64,000 nucleotides of DNA, from assembly GCA_965207125.1 (NCBI GenBank), contig OZ242263.1:1984001-2048000 (forward strand), in the 5' to 3' direction. Below the pieces are notes generated by a model. It did not search any database, was not told the origin of the DNA, and saw only the letters and a program-made list of their open reading frames with translations. Within the stretch, counting starts at the first letter, position 1. Every line of letters starts with the position of its first letter. A program made the position numbers and the translations under genes. This document shows positions 32,601 through 40,200 of the stretch, piece by piece. The stretch is from G965207125 sp965207125 (lineage in GTDB: Bacteria > Pseudomonadota > Alphaproteobacteria > Puniceispirillales > UBA1172).

Positions 32601-34034
32601 GAGAACATTGACGATAACGCTCCAGTTTTTGGTGAGGCGCCCGGCTTTGAAGTGACGCCAGCGATAGCGGCGAGTATTGGGATCAAGGGCGCGAGTGATG
32701 ATGGTCAAGGGACGGTGATTGACGCGGCGGTTGCTGAGAGGGTTGAAGACCAAGATCTGATCATTACCGCGAGAACCGCTGGTTCTGCTGGCGATCTCAT
32801 CACGGTTGAATTTGAAATCGGTAGCGCTTCAGGTAGCGGCGTTGAAAGCATAACGGTCGCCGGAGATGCGATTAAATTTGTGCTGATGGATGGTGGAGCG
32901 ACCTTGGCGGCCATCAAAGCCTTTCTTGATGATGATGCGAGCGCGGGTGCTGTTGAGGCGCGGGCGCTGGTTGAGATCTCGATTGCAAGTGGTAAGGAAG
33001 CCTTGGAAATCGGGGCCGCGATCGCGGCCACGGCGCTGTCGGGTTCAACGGACGCGCTTGGCGAGGTTGCTATTGATGAGGAGAACGCGAATCTGGGTGT
33101 GATTTTTCAGGTATTGGCAAGCGATGTTGATGGTGATGCGGTATCCTATTCGCTGGATGATGATTTTGGTCTGTTTGAGATTGACGCTGACACCGGCGAG
33201 ATTACATTGATTGAAGGCGAAAGCGCTGATTTTGAAACGGCAGAAAGCTATGCCCTTCAGGTGATCGCGACGTCTACCTCAAGAACCGCGAATTTTGAGG
33301 TTGCGGTTCAGGTGAACGATATCATTGAGGCGGTGATTGATGTCGCCGGCCTCACCAAACTATCAGGCGACGGGGTTGATAATGCGTCGGTTGGCGATGC
33401 TGCCGAGACCTCAAGCCAATTCCTGATCGGTGGCAATAACGCGCAGACCCTCAACGCTGGTGAAGGGGGAGATGTGATCTTTGGCGGCCGGGGCGACGAT
33501 ACCATCAATCTCGGGGATGGCGCGGATATCGTGATTTATCGCTATGATGGCGTGGATGGCAGTGATTCAGAGGCGGTTGATGGCGGCGATGTGATCAATG
33601 ATTTTGATCTGGGCGAAGATACTCTAGTTCTGGCCCATGCGAATAACAATGCTCACGAGGACCCCGCCGCATTCTATGGTGCGATCAAAGGCCTTAAGTT
33701 AATTACTGATGTTGATGATAACGACAGCGATAACGACACAGACGAAATTACCGCTATCGTGTTCACCTTCACTGATCGTACTCAGGGCGCGGAGGCTGAT
33801 GATGAAATCAATCTGACGGTGAATTTTGGCAGCAACTTTGATCCTGATGGAACTCAAACCACAGCCATAAACGCTGCCTTTGAGGATGTGACTTCAGGCG
33901 AGCGGGAGATCACATCTGGTCAAGAAACCGCCGCTTATCAGGTGATCAATGAGATTCTTGGCGAGAACCTACAGCTGATTAATTTTGAGGACATCGGTTT
34001 TGAGCTAAACAATTTGGAAACTGACATTCTCTGA
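17634..34034 (+). CDS. Class-A giant secreted adhesin (5466 aa)
   Basis: The largest gene here; probably a type I secreted, calcium-dependent adhesin. Residues 1-180 are the class-A N-terminus (IIRYFIPDNSEF, AGWY, NRLIIDGNAP, DEFLITSTANTVVIDD, FEHLGD). Residues 180-1550 alternate He_PIG and VCBS units, including a 654-bp tandem repeat. Then follow a cadherin_3-like unit (1555-1665), RTX repeats (1685-1720), a target-domain-like region (1730-1890) and an EF-hand module (DLDRDGEITDVD at 1912-1923, last ligand Asp instead of Glu). Residues about 2275-5240 are three long superunits made of EQGGLYIYDA-type, WIRFN-FNNVKGVEV-type, GN-type and cadherin modules (SLDDDFGLFEID-type). The C-terminal target domain (5240-5466) reads GGDVIFGGRGDDTINLG, VIYRYDG, DGGDVINDFDLGED and ends GFELNNLETDIL. 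No frameshift is visible despite the repeats. Adhesion is inferred; no ligand-binding domain was recognised. Confidence 0.85.
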   Translation: MTNFTIIRYFIPDNSEFIAGWYTTQGNDGKTRTGPVLSAGETLYDEVNRLIIDGNAPTGTIVNAGGSADEFLITSTANTVVIDDTEGNNKVIFEAGTNIISVEHVTVTEKASDTGSPAESLAYVITLSSGSTITIKNPASYIFEHLGDTSRTTLSAQDFLTSYKDGFVAESQRVVSGDAAPEPDTAIEPQNGAVNQDIAISQTVLLGLFRDPDGDALTLTVEFLDSDGSPVDIGLSYTSATGITGKPNAVGVYTIKVTADDGNSGTLEQMFTLEISLHEITTDFNNIDDFVVEDDGSKSSVSANISVSDTGDPLISSPPIVLAGDGEGDDVLDGSVRGTYGTMTFDMTSGEWTYTLDNDDPDTQALKEGEEGEETFIFRAEGAKDLTVVVKVVGANDAPESGIAIEPQNGAVNQDIAISQTVLLGLFSDPDGDTLTLTVEFLDSDGSPVDIGLSYTSATGITGSPNAVGVYTIKVTADDGNSGTLEQMFTLDISLHEFTTDFNNIDDFVVEDDGSKSSVSANISVSDPDDPLISLPPIVLLDASGEDSNGSVRGTYGTMTFDMTSGEWTYTLDNDDPDTQALKEGEEVEETFIFRAEGAKDLVVAVKVVGANDDPVENIALDPQNGRIGGNLTIDLSGLFTDIDGDELELTTRFFNSNGGEVDLGLSYDRNNKEISGIPNTEGTFTVNIAASDGRGGTDATSSFTIEIGRPAIDTQKILPGEEITVDLSTLLRIVGGDEVRVTVISYDGREFGIRDAGAGVETIGLTYDDDTNILSGLPTLVAIPNTSLGTYTIKIAVIDSNDVITFVTTFDIEVNTAPEFVDNIPNQNGNSGIPLNISLSEIFADPDGDELNLTVTLSNGRSLSTIGLSYNNSTKEITGTPNTEGTFTVNIVASDRHGGVADETASFTIEIGAPAIDTPVIGTQKISPGEGVSISLTPLLDNFDRDGSLGLEVSEVTASYDGRETDVGDAGTGLMPTQIGLRYDDNVGDPIIQGTPVYRGNSVGIYTIKVVLTGNNNARFETTFDIEVNTSPRLVNSISDQSVLVGAAITPIDLSSLFTDADSDPLTLTVTVLNNAGQEVEFSAIGLSYDENTSEITGALNATGTYRIKVVVDDAHGGVVETSFIIGTALHRPEITGISTASVTTIDDFNLRSDIASGTLKVTDADEPLESPTIRLVGSAVGTYGTMTFDGMRWTYTVDKTKEETLALGGGETAEEEFIFRADNANDFTLTITVTGINEAPVVAGTIDTVTETVNQPIQAIDLSNLFTDVEGDELTLTVTFLDTDGVTEIPFGLSYNSETKQITGRLLHTLTPATYTAKVVADDGNGGTAETTFDIILQKERFLTFSGSVTEDGKSVDRAFFVFFELFFDIELVGATDNQVKGKYGTMQLRVIPGAITGYEWIYRLDNAKAQPLKAGQREIETFVFAAVDGRANSTTTVDIVVNGTNDDPVLVSNAMIENQAIMAGEVIETIDLRGLFTDVDGDTLTLIFTVILDGSMVDLAAVGLIYSDTNLSITGRPNASGTYTVTVVADDGGNGTLPSLEFEIVVASVDVQIERTTFAYNAGEETVIDQSSLRVTSDNQPDLTKLVYIITELPTSGILLKDGTQLNVRDSFTQADINNGLIRYRPPDDSDTGEQNDSLSFTFTDGFRSIDAQTLTISLRTVFEPGELAEEDNTIDRSEQTTPQKINAGDGNDTIIGGQGNDQIDGGAGDDDITLTIEDDDDGNPVTDGADQVFYIFSYDGIGIDGGDTIMGFNRGQDTLKFTANSNHEVTTLTEFLQSIQGADGEDLTDDDAFIVTLMWGFDDEGTFYFDGVLLHFKEGISFSGARVSSPVVQITFDERLRLDDLIMISGGAENVADNFDGGLTAFKNLDEVLPRLFGEGSIDFEVLPFSDNVSVIGVLVTGAEIFFDLDRDGEITDVDKATQRDATGRSPYITREDGTIGIPDRYVGLAFVVDVDGVYDIATGERLEGTIHSLDNGQGNVANLITDLITTYLEEIDGLNEVPVDTPVTAQEVLDAIFGDGVVTVADILNVSNYKVLDGDTQNDVEKKQMIINVDFALAEIRKDDTLGGGDGVTSVTKAKIIEVLNTLLTSPTDASIENLKNLVDVRAAQANAIQGGKPIAIPVDVEIGEIDEDTDYEFPDTPENLMTLFGFLDPSGNSSSAPVSSFRGIYIKIDIENASIWLDNGDGTSTEVTVDNASTLLLGGRNNDGARRIDDYVYVTLDRLDELILRPNPDFFGEVQLVYQLWDGEDASSNTELIINVIGVDEDIPIDITGGRDVVDDTKTGTVFVLSEDGRLILADGTEAGVVTITDAEITVGRFTFTILGEHGDLFEVILLDHDNDAGTPDEFVLRLKDPATVLPSGDEYAITIVATDANGAELRRDLRIEQGGLYIYDAAGADDGLSRVFTDGKALIQEEADGSSVPVTIGRLQSEKTPQFIEVLGFELVAGEADNDQFMIERDAGADGEVNTGDDGYTLKFIGSDSGDTDTATDDDGERDVLNIKVRETYLEEETHEETVDGGGAGSFVGTKNVDASGDTRDSDTRVFALIGGGIGERDFIYRTLLDSYEEATPESLASGELRLKASSFVVGSLDFSNVAITARFSSGGGYETEIILPENFKPGDLVWIRFNDTQFNNVKGVEVAIRLGDDGTSLIFRPTGRAKLYDYTPSEPNPPLTTEEIYQIDFTSDTPPAIRGGTITVAPRGSFTSNSWNIVAIIVDGVDVVTGRLQDNTDRKVTLSEDNYDAVVAGASLSIVADEGGLAGNDIRVVVEIGTTANPTTGEKGVESVSVVDDTITVVTYSEGATWEQVAAAINADTEAGALVDAEANPATAESDAEAVDLFLSGGRDVPSLEENTNARLIDVEGGWIYPDDADAIRFEASVGLEVDLSAGEAEIIVVPTGDVDENGVRIGEVRLLASGATKPDEYYVIGTTGTLSTDTSADITATAVLAIGEGEESREYLKFTSEKVGALGNGQEIRIVFRNDPGTSVSSATSGGVIVITIRKGSTREIFENNYDASTAVDRLINFEFIGELKDTGFFDASLFDGREITLTLSGGATFIQTKPTPAIGTDVPTDEPEVLTWQREFIRTHDYQINLESIDDNAPIFGEVPGFEVTAATAASIGLKGVSDDGTVVAAVTDVVEDQDLIITAITAGSAGELISIEFEIGSASGSGVESITVAGDAIKFVLMDGGATLAAIKAFLDDDASEGAVEARKLIEITIANSKDTAQITTAITATTLLGSTEAHGEVSIDENDVNLGVIFQVSASDADGDVVTYSLANDFRLFEIDAVTGEITLMDGKRADFESTPSYTLRVIATSTSDGVGKTESFNVVVQVNDIDENHITGNRDPAGVTEAGMIFVLGENGRLILTDGTEAGVFTIMDTDRSISSLRFTIEGEHSSLFEVVLLDQDNDANTPDQWVLQLKNSATPLPPGGDYTIAVVVTDIDDLDFRFDLRIEQGGLYIYEATGADDGLSRVYSDGQGTLPEAADGSDTPITIGALGSEFIPKSGIDSVKYELIEGEADNAQFIIERGDGADGVANTDDDVFTLKFIGPDSGDSDSATNDNGVPDVLNIRVRETYLQEAETHEETVDEDGVGQFVGTKDIDASGDTTDADTRIFALGGGRLSIRDFVYQTLLDGGETPESLASGVSRNASGYVVSTLDFSNFDITAKFGGSYASRNNGFETKIILPANFSPGDTTWIRFNDADFNNVKGVEVMISLANDGTSLIFTPTGAVKLIRYDLDGGSALTTEEIYQIDFTSDTPAAIRGGEDAVTFTVISDTFTSDDWHISRVLFNDVEVVTSRLMDNIDKKVTLSEVNRLANVNIAARFEGGSVSFGGATFIEADVIIPDDFESGDTLWIRFNHEQFNNVKGVEVVIRLGEDGTSLIFIPTGSVKIVAYDLNGGSRLTTEEIYQIDFDSDTPAALRDGAVELTSDPRTFNSDNWHISSVLVNNAEVVTSRLQDRVETKVTLSGTNDPLNLGGVEIAVRFGGESLFRSTGLFETEIIFPEDFESGDTLWIRFNHEQFNNVKGVEVVITRGDDGQSLIFTPTGEVKLIRYDLDGGSALTTEEIYQIDFDSDTPAPIRGGTVDLTVDPGNPPFDIDNWHITHVIVDGTEVIARRLIENSNAEVRLDYPRYDFEVTLALSIVADEGGRAGNDIKVVVQIGTTANSSKGVESVSVVDDTITVVTYSEGATWRQVGAAINADTEAGALVDVEVLTTGDAYALELYLEGGEVIALPLEENTNARLINVEGGWIYPEGAEAIRFEAVVDLVLDLSAGELEVIVVPTGVDGNGVRIGEVRFVASNEAKPDEYYIIGTTGTLSNNVSEDKTATDILEIGGVEYLKFNSEKVGAEGNSQVIKVEFLPSDDQNNSAVDFSLGEDGAIVITIRRGSQRNDLDTSYANASAEIKALISYEVIGEFADAGTGADFFDDAKFDDIFDSRVITLTLAGGETFVQTAPTPVIGTKVTEPEVLTWQREITNIHDYQINLDNIDDNGPVFGEAPGFDVTSAILASVEFKGASDDGQGTVIDAAVAERVEDQDLIITAITAGSAGDLITVEFEIGSASGSGVESITVAGDAIKFVLMDGGATLAAIKAFLDDDTSAGAVEARALVEISIASGKEALEIGAAIAATALSGSTDALGEVAIDEENANLGVIFQVLASDVDGDAVSYSLDDDFGLFEIDADTGEITLIEGESADFETAESYALQVIATSTSRTANFEVVVQVNNVNENGITGDRDTEDVTETGTIFVLGENGRLILADGTEAGVVTIVGTKMPPAQLTVSISGTHGDLFEIVLLDHDNDANTPDEWVLRLKDSATALPSGGEYSITVEVSGGNSPGFRRDLLIEQGGLYIYDTAGADDGLSRVFSDGKALLLENADGSATPVTIGALRNEFTPKSSLDNWNLDLVNGEVDNAQFMIERGDGADGVANTNDDVFTLKFIGSDSGDADTETNDDGMRDVLNIRVRETYGDITNIHDYQINLENIDDNAPVFGEAPGFEVTPAIAASIGIKGASDDGQGTVIDAAVAERVEDQDLIITARTAGSAGDLITVEFEIGSASGSGVESITVAGDAIKFVLMDGGATLAAIKAFLDDDASAGAVEARALVEISIASGKEALEIGAAIAATALSGSTDALGEVAIDEENANLGVIFQVLASDVDGDAVSYSLDDDFGLFEIDADTGEITLIEGESADFETAESYALQVIATSTSRTANFEVAVQVNDIIEAVIDVAGLTKLSGDGVDNASVGDAAETSSQFLIGGNNAQTLNAGEGGDVIFGGRGDDTINLGDGADIVIYRYDGVDGSDSEAVDGGDVINDFDLGEDTLVLAHANNNAHEDPAAFYGAIKGLKLITDVDDNDSDNDTDEITAIVFTFTDRTQGAEADDEINLTVNFGSNFDPDGTQTTAINAAFEDVTSGEREITSGQETAAYQVINEILGENLQLINFEDIGFELNNLETDIL
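18192..19490 (+). repeat. 654-bp tandem repeat (He_PIG + VCBS pair)
   Basis: Units begin at 18192 and 18846 with the same sequence (IEPQNGAVNQDIAISQTVLL). The first is 654 bp; the second is slightly shorter because of a small indel in the VCBS unit (GDGEGDDVLDGS versus DASGEDSNGS). The two are nearly identical, which suggests recent duplication or conversion. Confidence 0.85.
25430..30020 (+). repeat. Four copies of a WIRFN...FNNVKGVEV module
   Basis: Copies lie at about 25430-25850, 28630-29080, 29100-29560 and 29570-30020. Each has I(I/F)(L/I)P-FxxGDT-WIRFN, FNNVKGVEV, DG-SLIF-PTG, LTTEEIYQIDF-SDTP and a final W-I stretch ending in RLxDN. The end of a fifth copy opens the gene at base 1. 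I do not recognise the family. The last three copies are contiguous. Confidence 0.75.
31200..33317 (+). repeat. Recent 633-bp duplication inside the 5466-aa gene
   Basis: 31200-31832 and 32685-33317 are nearly identical, with only scattered substitutions seen by eye, and are offset by 1485 bp (495 codons). Each encodes a GN-type insert (LIITA-TAGSAGDLITVEFEI, FVLMDGGATLAAIKAFLDDD) within a cadherin repeat (DALGEVAIDEENANLGVIFQ, DFGLFEIDADTGEITL). A third, more diverged copy is at about 26990-27640. Confidence 0.85.
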
Positions 34035-34086
34035 CATTGTGCCGAGTACTACGTTCATCATCTTCATTGCTGTCCATAACTTGTAA

Positions 34087-34143
34087 TTGGTTAATTTTGA
34101 AGGTATAGTCTTGAATTAGGTAGCAGAGAACTTGATATTCTCT
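34087..34143 (+). pseudogene. Ghost of an adhesin 3' end
   Basis: TTGGTTAATTTTGAAGGTAT matches the LINFEDI coding sequence about 110 bp upstream, and CTTGATATTCTCTGG matches the TDIL end. Read through, it gives LVNFEGIVLN then a stop, compared with LINFEDIGFELN in the intact gene. It lies about 50 bp after the real stop at 34034. Confidence 0.6.
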
Positions 34144-34197
34144 GGATATTTGGGAATTCTAGTCGACGCTACGGGATTGTGTTAATTGCTTGGTTGC

Positions 34198-34202
34198 AGG
34201 AG
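34198..34202 (+). promoter_or_regulatory. Ribosome-binding site deciding start at 34210
   Basis: AGGAG lies seven bases before ATG 34210. The preceding bases (GTTGCAGGAG) match those in front of the class-B gene at 12903, so 34210 is preferred over upstream in-frame alternatives. Confidence 0.75.
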
Positions 34203-34209
34203 ATACATT

Positions 34210-37200
34210 ATGACGAATATCGATGTCCCTTTTGTAGTTTTGGATGTTGCCGTTGACGAAGACGGCAGTTTTTCCTTCATGATCACCCCCAGTATGGCTT
34301 TTTCCTCGCCGGAGAAATTCCGATGGGAGATTACTTTTGGACAAGGCGCCCCTCATCGCGGAGTCCTCACTTTTAAGGCGGGTGAGCTAGACTCAAAATC
34401 AATCCCGCAGTCCATAGACCCTGATGAGCATTATCAGTTGAGGGTTTTTAGAGTGTCCGATAACAATAACGACGCGGATGATGCATTGGTGTTTCAGCAA
34501 CAGAGCGAGCACCTCCCTCTCCCTCTTAATAACGCTCCGCAGCAGTCAAGGGTAGGAGGCGATCAGGGAACAGACATCACTCAAGTCAAAGCCTCGCTGG
34601 TTCTCAACAAAGACGAGGTGACAATTATCGATGCGAGCGCCCTATTGTACATGCACCCCACGGACCCGAATGCTGTGCTGACCTACACGCTTACGGCTGA
34701 CCCGGCTGGGGGTGATCTGTTCCTTGGGGATGTAGAACTGGGTAATGGTGATACTTTCACCCAGAGTGATATTGATGCTGCTCGCCTCACCTTTCGTTTT
34801 ACCGCGGATAACAACGACCCAACCGATATAGCCTTTACGGTCTCAGACGGCACCCTCACCCTGTCAGGCCAATCCCTCACGATCACTCCTCGGGTGGATT
34901 ATGTTGTGGTGGATCCTGAAGAAGACAACATGGCGGATCTCTCCAGCGAGACGGCACCGCAGAAGATAGATGCAGAGGGTGGTAATGACACCATCACTGG
35001 CGGTGCGGGTGATGATCAGATAGATGGCGGCGCAGGGGATGATACCATCGATGGTGGTGGTGGTAATGATGTGATTGATGGCGGTGATGGTGATGATATC
35101 ATCACCGGCGGTGATGACAATGATGTGATTGATGGTGGCGATGGCAACGATAGCCTCACTGGCGGTGCGGGCGATGATCAAATAGATGGCGGTGCGGGGG
35201 ATGATGACATCACGCTCACCCACGATGGTGAAGATGGCAGTACAGTGGATTTTAGCAAGAATGAAGTGGTTTATACTTTTGGCTATGACGGCGTTGGCAT
35301 CGGTGGCGGTGATGTGATCCGGGGGTTTAAACTCGGGCAGGATAAATTGAAATTCATTGCGAGTCCTAATAGTGAGATCGCCACTCTGGAAGGTTTTTTG
35401 AACAGCATCAAAGGCGCAGACGATATAGATTTAACCGATGATGACGCCTTTATCGTCACTATGATGTGGAGTTTTGATGTGGCCGGCGTCTTCTCTTTTG
35501 ACGGTATATTGCTACACTTTAAGGAAGGAACATCTTTCGGGGGCGCACGGGTTTCTAGCCCTGTGGTCCAGATCACTTTTGATGAGCCGCTTGGTCTTGG
35601 TGATCTGGTTACGATTTTAGGCGGAGACGGCAGTGTCGCTGATAATTTTGATGGCGGCTTGGCGGCGTTCAAGAATCTAGCTGTGGTTCTGCCACTTCTT
35701 TTTGGCGAGGATAACATTACTTTTGAGGCTTCAACAGTCACGATCACTGCGCGTGGTGAGGTGACCGAAGATGATAACAACGCCGCTATCGCCACAGGAA
35801 CGTTCGATGATGATAATCCGTTGACCCCGCCGCTAACCATTGTGATTGACGGTGATGATGATGGTGATGGCGTTGTCGAGGGCACATACGGCACGATGGT
35901 TTTTGAGGCGGTTACTCAAAACTGGACTTACACGCTAGATAACGAGAGGGACGCAACGCAGGCGTTGAAAGCAGGCCAGCAAGAAACTGAAACCTTCACC
36001 TTTACCGCTGATGGCACTAAATTCGTCGTGACCATCACGGTTAATGGTGTGGATGATAAGCCTGTACGTGCAGCTAACAGCGATATTCCAACCAGAAGGG
36101 GGGAAGTCGATCAGATGATCAAGGCGATTGATCTGAGCGGTCTCTTCACTGACATTGATGGCGATGATGAATTGATCCTGTCGGTGATGGTGCTTGCTGA
36201 CGACTCCACCAGAGAAGAGTTAATAACGATCGGGCTTGAGTATGATCCAGACACCAAGATGATCACTGGCCAGCCTAATAAAGCTGGTTTTTATACGATC
36301 GAGGTCACAGCCAAGGACGGTTCTATCGATGGTGGAGGACCCACGGCGATATTTGGTATTAGGGTAGCGCCATTGACTGACATCCTCGGGTATTTGGGGA
36401 AACCGATCGAGGCGATCAATCTGGGCAATCTTTTCACTGACCTTGATGTCGCGACCTTGACGGTGACAATCCTTGATAGCAGTGGAAGTGAAGTCAATAT
36501 TAATAGCATCGGCTTGTCCTATGATGATGGAACTAGGATGCTCACTGGCACGCCAACGACCACTGGCGCCTACACGATCAAGGTCGTGTCGTCAGACGGG
36601 CAGGATGAGATAATCTTTGATTTTGTGCTGAGTGCCCCTCAACCATCGACCCTCACCGGATATGTGGGACAGAACACGGAGATTGATCTGGGCAGTTTTA
36701 TCACCGACCCTGACAATGTGACATTGACGGTTACATTCCTTAATAGCAGTGGAGTTGAAGTCGATATCGGACTTAGGTATACCGTGACCATAGAGATTGT
36801 AACCGATGAGACCACAGGCCTTAAGACCGAGAAGACCACCAGAGCAATCACTGGTGTGCCAACATCTGAAACTGGCACTTACACGCTCAGGATCGTGGCG
36901 ACTGACTCCACTCCAGGCGTGCAGGCGGAAACCTTTACTTTTGATTTTACGCTGGTTGCGCTTCAACCGCCGACTCTCACCTTTGTAGAGGAGCAGGTTG
37001 AAGCTAATGCGGACTTCACGGCCACAGGGGATTCGGTTGACCTGACCAATCCCATTGTCCCTATTGTTCTGGGTAATCAATTTGCCGATATTGACGGCAA
37101 TGCTGTGACGCTGGTGTTGGATGGTGGTAGGGAGTTGAGCGATATCGGTCTTTCCTATGATCCTAACACCAAGACGATTACTGGCATGCTGAGGGAGTTT

Positions 37201-40200
37201 GGCACTTACACGATCGTGGCTTCGGCGGGGAACGACGTCAATGGCAATGCGATTGAGAGAACAATTGTTATTGTCGCCGAGTCAGACAAAACCCTCCCAC
37301 AGATTATCCAAATAGATGATCCTGATACATTGATCGATAATCCGGACGTATCATCCCGCAACCAGGTAGGAATCAGGGTCGGCGCGAAGGGTGGCTCGGC
37401 TGACGATGTAACTGCGGCTAGAACAGATCTCAAATCAGATTATGACGATTCAGACGTGAGTGTTACCACCCCAACGGACACAACAGACACTGAGGAAGAG
37501 TACGTTGTTGAAGGTGAATACGGCCGGTTTATCATCACGCGCATGAGGGGTGAGGAGGCCCCCGATGGTTCTTCTGGCGAGCTGAGCTATTATTATGAGT
37601 ATTATCAGGACGGCGATGAGAATTATAAGAACATTAACGCGCTGGGCGCGGGCGAGAAAGCTTATGATGTGCTGACAATCTGGGCGTTTGACAGGCTGAC
37701 CGATGCAGAATTTGATCAACTGGTCGCCGTCGCCGAAGAACTGGTCGACGACGACGAAGAACTGGTCGACGGCGCCGAAGAACTGGTCGACGACGACGAA
37801 GGGGGGGCTCACGAAATCCCGCAATCTGCTTTAGACCGGCGGGTATTCAAGACGGTTGTTGTTGAGATCACTGGTGTAAATGACGCTCCGGAGGTGGTAT
37901 CAGAGACTTTCGATGTTTTATTCACAGATAGCCAGGCGGTCGATATAGATATAGACCCCGCCAATTTCTTTGACATTGACGGCGATACATTGACGATAAC
38001 CGTGACGCTTAATGATGGTACGGCGTTAAACACGATCGGGCTTGCTTATGACCCCGCGACCGGGAAAATCACTGGCACGCCAGATGCCGCCGGGCCTCAT
38101 ACGATCAAGGTCACGGCCACTGATGGGGCTAGCGAGTCAGCGAGTTATACTTTTATTCTGTCCACTGATCCCGCGAATGTTAATACAGAGCCGGTTGTGG
38201 AAATCTCTGGCACGCAAACTCTAGATTTGACTGCTAGGGTCGCCTTTGCATCCGACTCTGATACAGGCTTTGATATCACCTACAGCGATGCCGATGATGC
38301 TCACCGCGATAATGACGAGGTGATCTATAATTTCTACCAGTTGGGGCTCGATGAGGATGACAATCCAATAAGAATACGCCCCGCTGATACCTTATTCTTT
38401 GTTGACCCCGATGGCAGTATCCTTCTCAAGGCAGGAGTTCGACTCGTCTCTAACCTTAGCTTTGAAGTTGTGGCCACCGATGGTGAAGGCGCCTCATCTG
38501 CTCCGAAACAATTCACAATCACCGTCACCGAGAACCCTGCTCCGATTCTTACTTGGAGTGGTTTGGATGGGTTAGAAACGATCTTGAACAACCCTGAGCT
38601 TGAAGATCGTAGCAAAATATACATCAGCGACATAGAGGACGCGCGGCTTGGCCGTTTGATTATTCAGGATAGTGACACGGATGCGAGTGTTTTCACTCCA
38701 GAGAGTTTTACCATCACCGGCGACCAGGCGGACAAGTTTGTTGTTAAAAAGGATGATAATGGTCTCTGGTATCTGTTCTTGAAGGATGGCGAATCTCTTG
38801 ATTATGACGACTCCGAGGGGGTAATTCTAGACCTTAACATCACGGTTTCTGACGGTACCAATACCTCAAACGTGGTGGATGTGATTGTCAGCGCAGCTCG
38901 GGGGTATTTCTTTGAAGAGAGTACTTATCAGGATGTCGTCTACCAGGCGCGTCCTGAGGAGGGGGATGTTGCGGGCACGAGATATTCTATTAAGTCAGGG
39001 ATTGGTGATGGTGATCTCTTCACCATCGATGGTGATGACGGTGAGGTGAGGTTCAAATTCGATTCTATACCGGCTACTTTCGACGTCGACGGAGAGTTTA
39101 ATTTCATCATCGTCGAGCGAAATGGCGGGGATGTGGTTGAAAAAGTGGTCACCATCTATAACAATGATTATGGTGATATAAATCTAAGTGGTGGTGGCTC
39201 AAGCCTCAGCGCAGACAAACCGATCGGTGATGAAATAGGCCCTAGTATTGGTGCCGCTACGGTAGAGGACGCAGATGGAGAAACCAGCTTGGCCTATTAC
39301 TGGTTCACCGATACCCGTCCTTTTTTTGAACGCAACGCATCTTTTCAGAAATTGCTCAATGGCGAGGTCAATAGCGCAGAAAATGATCAGCCCTTAACAC
39401 CTCTTGAGGTCGAGAATATCTCCAGACTCACACTCAAAGGCGAATATGCCGAAAAAGAAATTTGGCTGGTGATCACCGCGACTGATAGTGAGGGGCATAT
39501 TACTTATCGTTTCTGGCAAGGTCGTCGCTTTGACATCGCTGATGCAAGAGATAGTGCGTTTCCTCTTGCCAAGACAGGTATTAATGATGGCGATGGCAAC
39601 ATTGATCTGCTTGGCGACCTCCATCGAAGCGATGAGGATTGGATTAGCTTCACTGTTGAACAGAGCGATGTTGAAAATGGCGGCTCCGTGACGGTCAAGA
39701 TTGCCGGCCCTAAAGCCAAAGACTTGAGATTCGAGATTCTTAAGTCAAGTGAAGACACATCTTCCGACATCAAACGGCTCATCGATGGTGCTGAACAATC
39801 TGAGACGCTCACCGAGGCTGGTGACTATGTTCTTCGTGTGTTGAATGGGGGAATTGGAGGGATTACTCCCTCTCCGAACGGCTTATACACAGTCACATTT
39901 GAAAGAATTGACGATAAACCCACCGGCCTTCAACTAACCGAAGCAACCGAGGTATTGACTTTGGGCGCTGATCTTAGTCAAGGGATGAAAGCCGGGGTTT
40001 TGACCATCACTGACGATCTTTATGGCTCTAACACCATCATACTGTCTGGCGCAGACGCTGAATTGTTTGAAATTCGCGACACCTCGGATCGATTGATCAA
40101 GGAATTGTGGCTTAAAGTCGGCGTTGACCGTAGCACGCTGGAAACAACCGTTGAAGTGACGGCCTCGGTTGAGGGAACAGGCAAGGGCAATAATCCGGAC

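Noticed and set aside
35283..35894. Long reading frame on the minus strand (203 aa), and similar ones such as 44680-45339
   Set aside because: Antisense shadows of clear + strand genes; Ser/Pro/Arg-rich composition without recognisable domains.
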